Below are positions 1 through 4,984 of a DNA stretch of 5,296 bases, piece by piece (position 1 is the stretch's first letter; every line of letters starts with the position of its first letter). Below the pieces are notes generated by a model. The model had not been told where the DNA came from, searched no databases, and saw nothing but the letters and a program-made list of their open reading frames with translations. The position numbers and the translations under genes are program-made. Origin of the DNA: Clostridia bacterium (lineage in GTDB: Bacteria > Bacillota > Clostridia > Lutisporales > Lutisporaceae); assembly GCA_029256365.1 (NCBI GenBank), contig JAQSYB010000259.1, positions 1 to 5,296 of the forward strand, written 5' to 3'.

Positions 1-56
1 AAGAATAGAGACAAATAGAATTACCAATAATAAGAGCATATTGGGGAGGTGGAATT

Positions 57-179
57 TTGAATAAAGCACAAAAGAAAATCGCACAAGCAGCAAAGAAAAG
101 AAATTTAGAAGCGGCAGAGGAAACCTTTCGTAAATCACGAATGGAAGTAAAAAAAGAGATGAAGTCCAAAAAAGAATAA
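57..179 (+). CDS. Small, highly basic helical protein of unknown function (40 aa)
   Basis: A TTG start at 57 follows a strong ribosome binding site (GGGGAGGTGG, 43-52) at normal spacing. The frame runs 40 codons to TAA at 177-179. The product has about 11 Lys and 3 Arg against 6 Glu, is rich in Ala, and lacks Pro, Gly, Cys and Trp. It therefore looks like one continuous charged helix, perhaps a nucleic-acid- or ribosome-associated peptide, but that is inference from composition. I do not recognise the family. The stop codon abuts a hairpin at 179-218, which fits a real transcription unit ending here. The non-ATG start and small size make it easy for gene callers to miss. No promoter is evident in the 40 bases available upstream, so it may be the last gene of an operon that starts outside the window. 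Confidence 0.62.
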   Translation: MNKAQKKIAQAAKKRNLEAAEETFRKSRMEVKKEMKSKKE

Positions 180-218
180 ATAACAAGGTATTCTATTTAG
201 TTAGGATACCTTGTTATT
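179..218. terminator. Bidirectional intrinsic terminator between convergent genes
   Basis: A perfect 13-bp inverted repeat (179-191 with 206-218, arms AATAACAAGGTAT / ATACCTTGTTATT) encloses a 14-nt loop. It sits between the stop of the small basic gene on the left and the stop of the SRAP gene on the right. On the minus strand the stem is followed by TATTCTTTTTT, a good T-tract. On the plus strand the tail is weaker (CATTTT). It probably ends both transcripts, most efficiently the minus-strand one. Confidence 0.8.
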
Positions 219-222
219 CATT

Positions 223-819
223 TTAAACAACAGCAAACTCTAGATCTCCAGAATAAGGCTTCAAGAAATCCTTAAGCATTGGAATATCACCGATGGTATT
301 GTCCAACCACACATCCTTTGCTTCTGAGGATAAAATGACAGGCATTCTTTCGTGGATGCTCTGCATAGCAGGATTTGCCGAAGTGGTGATAATGGCACAT
401 CGAAGTATGGTGCTATTGTCAGCAGCCTGCTCAGCTCGATATAACCCAGCCATTCCAAAAATCTCGGCATCTCGAACTTTTATCTGCATCTTTGTTTTAC
501 TTCCATCAGGGTTTTTGCGCCATTCGAAAAAAGCTGTGGCTGGAATGATGCAGCGTCCCTGAGTGAACATATTTTTGAAGGTTTTCTTTTCATCTACTGT
601 TTCTCCCCGGGCATTAATTAGAGGGCGGCTGTCATAATGGTTGTCAAAGCCCCATTTGGATGCTTCAATAAAATTTTGATTGCCCTCTTTGGTTACGATG
701 GCGACTAGATTTGTTGGAAAAATTTCATTTTGAGCGCCGTATCCAATATATCGATTCTGTGCATTGAACATAAGCATAAGCTGATTGATTCCAGAAGCAA
801 GCTGATATCTTCCACACAT
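223..819 (-). CDS. SRAP-domain abasic-site processing protein (YedK/HMCES family)
   Basis: This 198-residue protein is a complete SRAP (SOS response-associated peptidase, DUF159) domain. The family recognises abasic sites in single-stranded DNA and forms a covalent, self-reversible thiazolidine crosslink through the N-terminal cysteine exposed after Met removal. Visible signatures are MCGRY at the start (Cys2 nucleophile), the LINARGET block (Asn69, Arg71, Glu73), RCIIPATAFFEW (Glu99) and HERMPVIL (His156). These match the crosslinking, DNA-binding and catalytic positions known from E. coli YedK. The length is slightly shorter than YedK and normal for Firmicutes. The start is secure because Cys must be residue 2, and GGAGGG lies a few bases upstream (821-832 region). 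The gene is monocistronic, bounded by terminators. No LexA-type GAAC-N4-GTTC operator is seen upstream, so SOS control is not supported. The cytosolic DNA-repair role is inferred from the family. Confidence 0.95.
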   Translation of the reverse strand: MCGRYQLASGINQLMLMFNAQNRYIGYGAQNEIFPTNLVAIVTKEGNQNFIEASKWGFDNHYDSRPLINARGETVDEKKTFKNMFTQGRCIIPATAFFEWRKNPDGSKTKMQIKVRDAEIFGMAGLYRAEQAADNSTILRCAIITTSANPAMQSIHERMPVILSSEAKDVWLDNTIGDIPMLKDFLKPYSGDLEFAVV

Positions 820-850
820 AATGGTCCCTCCGCTATATCAATTTATTATT

Positions 851-859
851 ATTTTAGCA
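851..859 (-). promoter_or_regulatory. Probable extended -10 promoter for the SRAP gene
   Basis: On the minus strand TGCTAAAAT (TG-N plus TAAAAT, five of six to consensus) lies about 30 bases before the SRAP start codon, leaving room for a short leader with the GGAGGG site. No good -35 hexamer is found at 16-18 bp spacing, because that region is the T-tract of the preceding terminator. The call rests on the extended -10 alone. Confidence 0.4.
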
Positions 860-865
860 TATTTA

Positions 866-898
866 AAAACAAAAAAGGCCATTGAACATTCAATGACC
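866..898 (-). terminator. Intrinsic terminator of the zinc-ribbon gene
   Basis: On the minus strand a stem built from CATTGAA / TTCAATG (880-886 with 889-895) is extended past one mismatch by two G-C pairs (877-878 with 897-898). It is followed directly by TTTTTTGTTTTT (876-865 region). It lies just after the zinc-ribbon stop codon at 916, with the correct orientation for that gene. Confidence 0.75.
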
Positions 899-915
899 CT
901 TGTGCCCCGGAAGAA

Positions 916-1089
916 TTATCTTCTGAAATCTCTACCGCCACGGTCGTTTTGATTTTTCTTTGCTCTTCTGCAATCGGCGCATCTTTGTGGTTCGTTTTCA
1001 AAACCTTTTTCTTTATAGAAAGCCTGCTCGCCCTCTGTAAATACAAAAGTATTACCACAATCCTTGCAATTTAGATCTTTGTCAGCCAT
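916..1089 (-). CDS. Small zinc-ribbon protein with Arg/Gly-rich tail (57 aa)
   Basis: An ATG at 1089 preceded by AGGAGGT (1095-1101, five bases before the start) opens a 57-codon frame ending in TAA at 916-918. It has two CxxC pairs, Cys8/Cys11 and Cys37/Cys40, the expected four ligands for one structural zinc. Between them are the aromatic/glycine segment TFVFTEGEQAFYKEKGF and the sequence NEPQRCADCR, typical of the 'probable zinc-ribbon domain' family (PF13451-like, from memory). Relatives often carry a second zinc module after this block. Here it is replaced by a short basic tail ending NDRGGRDFRR, which resembles an RGG-type RNA-binding tail. The biochemical role of the family is not established. 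Nucleic-acid binding or a ribosome-related role is inference. It is a separate transcription unit with its own terminator. A longer antisense-frame reading at 849-1058 is a shadow of this gene. Confidence 0.88.
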   Translation of the reverse strand: MADKDLNCKDCGNTFVFTEGEQAFYKEKGFENEPQRCADCRRAKKNQNDRGGRDFRR

Positions 1090-1410
1090 TTTTTACCTCC
1101 TAAAATATACCTATAAATCGCGAAATTGATTCAACTTATTGGAACCAGATTATTGCGAAGTACACCAATGAAATTCATGCACAAGAAGCATATTTCTTTT
1201 CTTGTGTTCAATATAGGTACTTGTGTACAGTTATATTATTGCCAAACTTTGTTCAAAAAATGCGACAATCATAAAAAAATCATAAATAAATCTATTCTTA
1301 TACATGAAATATTTGGATTGCCTGCATTTAATTATAGCCTCAGCTCGTGGTTTTATTTGAAGGAATTGCACAAAATAATATTGACTTCTGAATATAAGGA
1401 GGGAAAAAGT
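1090..1410. other. Intergenic region between divergent small genes (about 320 bp)
   Basis: This AT-rich stretch separates the start of the zinc-ribbon gene (-) from the start of the small membrane-protein gene (+). It holds the ribosome binding sites of both genes at its ends. It also holds a possible 8-bp hairpin (CACAAGAA 1180-1187 with TTCTTGTG 1199-1206, 11-nt loop). The plus strand stays open in one frame from 1126 into the downstream gene. The implied 95-residue extension has no internal ribosome binding site signal at its start and looks like translated AT-rich spacer. I find no convincing promoter with both -35 and -10 boxes, although both flanking genes need one. A small RNA or decayed gene is possible but unsupported. 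Confidence 0.5.
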
Positions 1411-1599
1411 ATGAAAGAAGGATTAATACCAACCTTGCTTGGAAGCGCAGTATTGGCTAGCGGAGCTATGATGAGAGGCATAGACATGAAAAAAAGAGGA
1501 ATGCACAAAAAAGACATCATGCCTTTGGTAAGTGCAGGTCTTGTTGGCTTCGGCTTAGCTCATGTTGTATTGGGTACAAAAGACTTAGTTAGAAAATAG
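1411..1599 (+). CDS. Small glycine-rich two-helix membrane protein (62 aa)
   Basis: The start is the ATG at 1411, chosen because an excellent site AAGGAGGG (1396-1403) lies seven bases upstream. The frame remains open back to 1126, but an earlier start would add a non-conserved-looking extension. The 62-residue product has two hydrophobic, small-residue-rich segments (about residues 4-20 and 37-55) joined by a basic loop containing MKKRGMHKKD. It ends GLAHVVLGTKDLVRK. The pattern EGLIPT...GFGLAH.VLG..DLV resembles a widespread clostridial family of small hypothetical proteins, some of which I recall carrying a misleading 'asparagine synthase' label. No such enzyme could fit in 62 residues. 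The positively charged loop suggests both termini face outside, or a hairpin insertion, by the positive-inside rule. Function is unknown. The gene is monocistronic with a strong terminator. Confidence 0.82.
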   Translation: MKEGLIPTLLGSAVLASGAMMRGIDMKKRGMHKKDIMPLVSAGLVGFGLAHVVLGTKDLVRK

Positions 1600-1620
1600 C
1601 TCCTTAAAAATTATGGCTTA

Positions 1621-1667
1621 AAAAAGTAGGAAATCATTTTTATTTGATTTCCTACTTTTACTTTTTT
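1621..1667. terminator. Strong bidirectional intrinsic terminator
   Basis: A perfect 15-bp stem (1622-1636 with 1645-1659, core GTAGGAAATCA / TGATTTCCTAC) with an 8-nt loop lies between the stop codons of two convergent genes. The plus side is followed by ACTTTTTTG. On the minus side the stem's outer A-U pairs run into TTTTTTAAG. It should terminate both the small membrane-protein transcript and the CapA-family transcript. Confidence 0.9.
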
Positions 1668-1683
1668 GTGTCACCAAGTACAA

Positions 1684-2754
1684 TTACTGATTTAATCCAA
1701 GGCTGCAGTTTTTAATTTTATTCATTACCCGATCTGCCTCAATTCCCTTTAAGGGTGTAGGCTGATAATTGTTGCGGGTTTTTACGGAGGATATAGAAAC
1801 AGGTATTACCTGCCCCTCTTCCTGTTGCAGAACATTGTTCTTAAAGTTGAAGCTATGCTGATAGATATAGGCATCCTTATCTGTAGGGTTTTTGTTCCCG
1901 CCAAAGCAAAAGTTTCCCATACTGTACACAATGCTTTTGCCCTTATAGGTTTCAATTCCCTGCACCACATGAGGGTGGTGGCCCAGTACCAAGTCAACGC
2001 CAATATCAATACAATAACGACCTAGGTCTTTTTGAATCTTGTTGGGAGTATACTTTCGCTCTTCTCCCCAGTGGAAGCTTGCTATAATTAGGTTTGCACC
2101 TGCACCTTGCTCCTTCAAGCTTTCTACAGCCTTCTTAATTTCTTCTTTTTTCTGCTTGCTGCTGTCCCAGCCTAAAAGCCCCAGCATACCAATTTTTATT
2201 CCTTTTACCTCAGTTAAATACTTGTGCTCAAAGCCAAAATATCCAAGATTAGCCCCTGAAAGATTGGAAACAGTGTCCCAGTAGCCTTGGTCCTGATAGT
2301 CAAACATGTGGTTGTTAGCAAGATTAACGGCTTCAATGCTGCCCTGCTTCAGTACTTCCGTATATACAGCTGAGCCTTTGAAGCGAAATTGCTTTTCAGC
2401 TGCGATGGTGGCCTTTGTTAAGGGACCTTCCAAATTAACAATGGTAAGATCATCCGTTTCAAATAAATGTTTTACATTTTTCATAAAATATGAATAATTG
2501 CTTTTTTGCAGCTCTACTTCATGATCAAAGCTGCCATAATATGCGGTAATTGCATCTCTTCCTAAGGTTACATCTCCAGCTGCACTAATGGTAATGGTGC
2601 TCCAGACATCCTCCTGCGGGATGCTTCCACCTAAGGTATTGGTGAGTTGTATATCAGTATCTGCAGATACCACAATGGCTGGTATAGATGATAGTACAAA
2701 GGAAATGATGAAAAAACAAAGGAATAGAATAATGAGTTTCTTTTTTAAAAACAT
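1684..2754 (-). CDS. Secreted CapA/PgsA-family protein with metallophosphatase-like fold
   Basis: The 356-residue product starts with a basic-hydrophobic signal peptide or anchor (KKK at 4-6, hydrophobic 7-28, possible cleavage near VVSA at 28-31, no lipobox cysteine). The PGA_cap (CapA) domain follows. Its motifs in order are AAGDVTLGRD (Asp61), IVNLEGPLT (Asn107, Glu109), NLANNHMFDY (Asn147, Asn148, His149), SFHWGEE (His228, Glu231), GHHPHVVQG (His259, His260, His262) and YSMGNF (Asn281). These are the putative divalent-metal and catalytic positions of the calcineurin-like fold assigned to this family. Family members are linked to poly-gamma-glutamate capsule synthesis or cell-wall processing. 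No capB, capC or pgs gene lies nearby, so a capsule role is not supported here. The length is typical. The start is backed by GGGAGGT just upstream. It acts outside the membrane. The exact substrate is unknown. Confidence 0.92.
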   Translation of the reverse strand: MFLKKKLIILFLCFFIISFVLSSIPAIVVSADTDIQLTNTLGGSIPQEDVWSTITISAAGDVTLGRDAITAYYGSFDHEVELQKSNYSYFMKNVKHLFETDDLTIVNLEGPLTKATIAAEKQFRFKGSAVYTEVLKQGSIEAVNLANNHMFDYQDQGYWDTVSNLSGANLGYFGFEHKYLTEVKGIKIGMLGLLGWDSSKQKKEEIKKAVESLKEQGAGANLIIASFHWGEERKYTPNKIQKDLGRYCIDIGVDLVLGHHPHVVQGIETYKGKSIVYSMGNFCFGGNKNPTDKDAYIYQHSFNFKNNVLQQEEGQVIPVSISSVKTRNNYQPTPLKGIEADRVMNKIKNCSLGLNQ

Positions 2755-2860
2755 TGAAATACCTCCCTCTTGTCAATTATATGAACAAGCCTCTGCTAAA
2801 TATGTTTAAGTCATTCACATATATGCAGAAATTTATACAAAAGGGAGAGAAAAGACATAT

Positions 2861-2890
2861 AAAAAGACTGTTGAATTACTCAACAGTCTT
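2861..2890 (-). terminator. Intrinsic terminator of the CBS-domain gene
   Basis: An 11-bp perfect stem (2864-2874 with 2880-2890, arms AAGACTGTTGA / TCAACAGTCTT) with a 5-nt loop lies 8 bases past the CBS gene stop. On the minus strand it runs into TTTTTATATG. It separates the CBS gene from the downstream CapA gene, which must therefore have its own promoter in 2755-2860. A clear one was not found there; a TATAAT lies too close to the ribosome binding site to be convincing. Confidence 0.82.
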
Positions 2891-2897
2891 GGCTGTG

Positions 2898-3308
2898 TCA
2901 CATCATTTCGGAATATTTCTTTGCAAAATATTCTATTATATCACTTCGTCGTATGATTCCGATGAAGATACCACCGTCATCAATTACTGGCACAAAGTTT
3001 TGGATGATCGTTAGAGATATCAGATCCTCTATGGAAGAAGTGATTTTTACAGGTAGGTTGTTCACTCTCTGTGGAATATCCTTTAGCAGCACTTTTTCTG
3101 TATTTTCAAAGCACAATCCAGGAGTGTTTTTCAGCTTCCAAAGTAAATCTCCTTCCGTAATGGTACCTTGATATTTTCCGCTGTTGTCTATCAGAGGGAT
3201 TGCGGTATATCTGTGATGCTCCATCTTCTCTAAGGCCTGCCTCATGGTATGCTTAGGAGAAAGATAAATAGTCTCTGACTTAGAAACAAGGAAAAAAGCT
3301 AGATTCAT
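2898..3308 (-). CDS. Stand-alone two-CBS-domain protein (136 aa)
   Basis: The protein is a single Bateman module with no attached enzyme. CBS1 covers about residues 12-60 and contains the TITEGDLLW segment (Thr51, Asp54). CBS2 covers about 83-130 and contains IIRRSDIIEY (Arg121, Ser122, Asp123). The T/S-x-x-D element at the end of each CBS unit is the ribose/phosphate-contacting motif that usually indicates binding of adenosyl ligands such as AMP, ATP or SAM. The segment FFLVSKSETIYL at the N terminus is common to this Firmicutes subgroup. The start at 3308 has only a modest ribosome binding site (AGGAAAGGTG, with rather long spacing). The next Met at residue 22 would cut into CBS1 and has no site, so 3308 is kept. 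A cytosolic energy- or ligand-sensing role is inferred; the partner is unknown. It is transcribed from its own extended -10 promoter. Confidence 0.93.
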   Translation of the reverse strand: MNLAFFLVSKSETIYLSPKHTMRQALEKMEHHRYTAIPLIDNSGKYQGTITEGDLLWKLKNTPGLCFENTEKVLLKDIPQRVNNLPVKITSSIEDLISLTIIQNFVPVIDDGGIFIGIIRRSDIIEYFAKKYSEMM

Positions 3309-3376
3309 TTAGTTTACCCGCACCTTTCCTAATGCAAATTTATTCTTCAATCATATTATAACATTTTGGTTTACCC
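3306..3376 (-). repeat. Direct repeat GGGTAAACYAAAATG-like flanking the CBS gene leader
   Basis: On the minus strand GGGTAAACCAAAATG (3376-3362) recurs as GGGTAAACTAAATG (3319-3306), differing by one base and one deletion. The first copy lies between the -35 and -10 of the CBS promoter. The second ends in the ATG start codon. The copies are 57 bases apart start to start. They could be paired regulator sites or a chance result in AT-rich DNA. Confidence 0.4.
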
Positions 3377-3383
3377 AAGGTAA
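3355..3383 (-). promoter_or_regulatory. Extended -10 promoter of the CBS-domain gene
   Basis: The minus strand carries TGTTATAAT (3355-3363), a perfect -10 hexamer with the TG extension. At 17-bp spacing lies TTACCT (3378-3383), a poor three-of-six -35 box. The expected start site is about 40 bases before the CBS start codon. The spacer contains one copy of a repeated GGGTAAAC element and a small TTACC-CAA-GGTAA palindrome (3371-3383), a possible operator. Confidence 0.6.
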
Positions 3384-3428
3384 GAAAATAATAGTCAAAG
3401 AAGCGTTATATTTTCGTCAATAAAAGGG

Positions 3429-4364
3429 TTATGCCCCAGTTGTAATGCTTTCCTCCACAGATGTCTTCATTCCATAGTAATTTGTACCCCACACACCTAA
3501 TATGATGAGTATCCCGCCTGCCAGCTGATACCAGTAAAAGCTTTCGTGCCTTATAAAAACACCGGCCAGAATTGATATTACTGTAGTCAAATTAGAAAAA
3601 ACTGCTGAGCTGGAGGCTGTAAGCTTTGACAGCATAAAATTCAGCATGAAGAAAGCACAAATTGACGAAAGAATTCCTAAGTAAAGTATTGATAAGACTG
3701 CTTGCCATGAAGAAAAACCGCTAAAATAGCTGTGTAAGGTGCCTTCCATGATGCTATTGGCAACAGCAATCATATTGAAGAAAATCGAACCGACCCACAT
3801 CATGATAAAGGTTATCTCCAAAGGCTTGTAATGGCTGGAAAGCTTCCTGGAAAGTATATTATAGGTTGCTCCAGATACCACGGCGCCCATTAAGATAGCG
3901 ATACCGACTAGATTTCCTCCAGAGTTTAGGTTTCCTGACATTGCTATTATAAACAGAACACCCAAAACAGATACAAATACAAATATGCTTTGCATTTTAT
4001 TGGGGCTTTCCTTCAAAAAGACCATTGCCATGAATGTAACCACAACGGGTATCAATGCAATCATCATACCTGCTTGAGAGGATGAAGTGAGCTTGACGCC
4101 GATGGTTTCAAAAATAAAATAGGCAATTGGCTGAAAGAAGCAAAGTAGTAAAAGCTCCTTTATAGGTTTATTCCGCAGCTCAATTTTTATGACACCAATT
4201 AAAGCTAGAACGCTTAACATCAAAGCTGCCAATGTAAACCGAAAGGCAAGCAAGTGAAAGGTTCCGAAGCTATCCAGGGCTTGTTTGGTGAACATAAAGG
4301 ACATGCCGAAAATAATAGAGACTGCAATCCCTGCAAAATAGGGCAGGTATTTGCTATTTTTCAT
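3429..4364 (-). CDS. EamA/DMT-superfamily transporter (10 TM)
   Basis: This 311-residue integral membrane protein has two tandem EamA repeats, at about residues 9-141 and 153-295, and ten predicted helices near 7-28, 35-56, 68-88, 95-116, 126-143, 151-172, 185-203, 222-243, 250-270 and 279-297. The first repeat has the usual FRFTLAALML in helix 2 and the short KES loop after helix 4 (118-120). The length is normal for the drug/metabolite transporter family, whose members export or import amino acids, nucleotide precursors, sugars or toxic compounds. Substrate cannot be deduced from the sequence. The ATG at 4364 has AGGGGTG five bases upstream. The gene has its own promoter and is divergent from the TPP-riboswitch operon. 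No clear terminator hairpin follows the stop, so some readthrough into the CBS gene about 120 bases downstream is possible. Confidence 0.93.
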   Translation of the reverse strand: MKNSKYLPYFAGIAVSIIFGMSFMFTKQALDSFGTFHLLAFRFTLAALMLSVLALIGVIKIELRNKPIKELLLLCFFQPIAYFIFETIGVKLTSSSQAGMMIALIPVVVTFMAMVFLKESPNKMQSIFVFVSVLGVLFIIAMSGNLNSGGNLVGIAILMGAVVSGATYNILSRKLSSHYKPLEITFIMMWVGSIFFNMIAVANSIMEGTLHSYFSGFSSWQAVLSILYLGILSSICAFFMLNFMLSKLTASSSAVFSNLTTVISILAGVFIRHESFYWYQLAGGILIILGVWGTNYYGMKTSVEESITTGA

Positions 4365-4400
4365 AATAACACCCCTAAAATAAATAATTAACCCTCAAGT

Positions 4401-4429
4401 ATTCTAACAGATGAAGGGAGTAATGTCCA
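4401..4429 (-). promoter_or_regulatory. SigA-type promoter of the EamA transporter gene
   Basis: On the minus strand TGGACA (4429-4424, five of six) is separated by exactly 17 bp from TAGAAT (4406-4401, five of six), which also has a TG extension (TGT before it). The expected start site is around 4394, giving a leader of about 30 nt with the AGGGGTG site. No riboswitch or operator is apparent in that short leader. Confidence 0.75.
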
Positions 4430-4467
4430 TTTCCTGATCATGTAAATATGTTGCCAAGAAATATCAT

Positions 4468-4496
4468 TTGACGGTGGGGGATAGATGTATTAGAAT
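4468..4496 (+). promoter_or_regulatory. SigA-type promoter of the TPP-riboswitch operon
   Basis: TTGACG (4468-4473) and TAGAAT (4491-4496) are each five of six to consensus and separated by exactly 17 bp. Transcription should begin near 4503, immediately before the riboswitch aptamer. Its -35 is about 40 bp from the -35 of the divergent transporter promoter. Confidence 0.82.
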
Positions 4497-4516
4497 GTTA
4501 TTGTAATAAAACAAAA

Positions 4517-4600
4517 TGGGGAGCTGAAGGAATTCGGCTGAGAGGGAGCTAGAACGCTCCGACCCTTACAACCTGAACTGGATAATGCCAGCGGAGGGAA
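4517..4600 (+). ncRNA. TPP riboswitch (THI-box) aptamer
   Basis: The conserved THI-box blocks appear in order: GGGG (4518-4521), CTGAGA (4538-4543), ACCCTT (4562-4567), ACCTGAACTGGATAATGCCAG (4571-4591, inner part) and GCGGAGGGAA (4591-4600). Helices can be drawn: P2 GGG/CCC (4518-4520 with 4563-4565), P3 AGCTGAA/TTCGGCT with a GGAA loop (4522-4528 with 4533-4539), an optional small hairpin GGAGC/GCTCC (4545-4549 with 4556-4560), P4 CCT/AGG (4572-4574 with 4595-4597) and P5 CTGG/CCAG (4578-4581 with 4588-4591). In known TPP riboswitches the CUGAGA loop reads the pyrimidine and the P4-P5 arm the pyrophosphate. P1 is not obvious and may be weak. The following terminator implies control at transcription level, OFF with TPP. 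Confidence 0.96.
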
Positions 4601-4630
4601 AGAGTATGCGTTTTGACGTATAAACCCTTT
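4593..4630 (+). promoter_or_regulatory. Candidate antiterminator of the TPP riboswitch
   Basis: GGAGGG at the 3' end of the aptamer (4593-4598) can pair with CCCTTT (4625-4630) in the 5' arm of the terminator, with two G-U pairs. The segment between them folds into a 6-bp hairpin (TATGCG 4605-4610 with CGTATA 4617-4622, one G-U pair). This structure is incompatible with both P4 of the aptamer and the terminator stem, as expected for an antiterminator used when TPP is absent. It is a hand-drawn fold, with no energy computed. Confidence 0.5.
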
Positions 4631-4660
4631 ATCTGGAATGGATAAGGGGTTTTTTGTTTT
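4622..4660 (+). terminator. Riboswitch-controlled intrinsic terminator
   Basis: A 12-bp stem (4622-4633 with 4641-4652; one G-U pair) with a 7-nt loop is followed by TTTTTT-G-TTTT (4650-4660). It lies 22 bases after the aptamer and before the ribosome binding site of the first gene, the normal arrangement for Firmicutes transcription-attenuating TPP riboswitches. Confidence 0.92.
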
Positions 4661-4693
4661 CCTTTTGCCAATAATATGAAAGGAGGTAGTAGA

Positions 4694-4984
4694 ATGGCTG
4701 TTGTAAATGTTAGTCTTCAGGTTTTGCCACGTGTAAGTGATGATAGAATATATGACGTTGTTGACAAGGTGATAGAATACATTGATTCCTGCGGTGTGAA
4801 ATATGAGGTAGGTCCTATGGAAACCACCATGGAGGGAGAGCTTACATATTTGCTGGATATCGTGAAAGAGGCTCAGGAAATATGTGTTAGAGAAGGTGCC
4901 ACTAGAGTGATGTCCATGGTAAAGATTGATTATAAGCCAGAGGGTGTGACAATGGATGAAAAGATTGCGAAATATAGAAAATAG
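4694..4984 (+). CDS. Thiamine-binding protein, MTH1187/DUF77 family (96 aa)
   Basis: This is the first gene behind the riboswitch. The start at 4694 is chosen because AAAGGAGGT (4679-4687) lies six bases upstream; an in-frame ATG at 4676 precedes that site and is rejected. The 96-residue product is a full-length member of the PF01910 (DUF77, 'thiamine-binding protein') family, which has a ferredoxin-like beta-alpha-beta-beta-alpha-beta fold and forms oligomers. Signatures are the N-terminal strand VVNVSLQVLPRV, helix 17-32, the YEVGPMETTMEGEL block (37-50; GPMxTxxEG is the most conserved part of the family), helix 54-67 and the strand VMSMVKIDYK (72-81). Relatives such as the YkoF type bind thiamine or its pyrimidine moiety. 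No signal peptide is present, so it is cytosolic, and may feed or sense imported thiamine or precursor. It overlaps the next gene by 29 bases, implying translational coupling. Confidence 0.93.
   Translation: MAVVNVSLQVLPRVSDDRIYDVVDKVIEYIDSCGVKYEVGPMETTMEGELTYLLDIVKEAQEICVREGATRVMSMVKIDYKPEGVTMDEKIAKYRK

Noticed and set aside
1..62. C-terminal tail of an upstream gene, open in frame 2 until TAA at 62-64
   Set aside because: Only about 20 codons are visible with no recognisable motif, and the frame runs through the ribosome binding site of the small basic gene; it cannot be told from chance.
820..905. LexA/SOS operator upstream of the SRAP gene
   Set aside because: The family name suggests SOS control, but no GAAC-N4-GTTC-like palindrome is present; the TTGAA/TTCAA palindrome there is the neighbouring terminator stem.
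849..1058. 69-codon minus-strand frame overlapping the zinc-ribbon gene
   Set aside because: It is a shifted frame of the zinc-ribbon gene, which has the CxxC motifs and a proper ribosome binding site, and it runs through that gene's terminator.
1126..1410. N-terminal extension that would make the small membrane protein 157 residues long
   Set aside because: No ribosome binding site precedes the ATG at 1126, the encoded residues look like translated AT-rich spacer, and a near-perfect site sits just before the ATG at 1411.
2754..3014. Plus-strand 86-codon frame across the CapA-CBS intergenic region
   Set aside because: It crosses a terminator hairpin and the antisense of the CBS coding region, and has no start signal.
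4676..4693. Upstream ATG adding MKGGSR to the thiamine-binding protein
   Set aside because: This ATG lies just before the AAAGGAGGT site, so the added codons are the translated ribosome binding site; the conserved protein starts at 4694.
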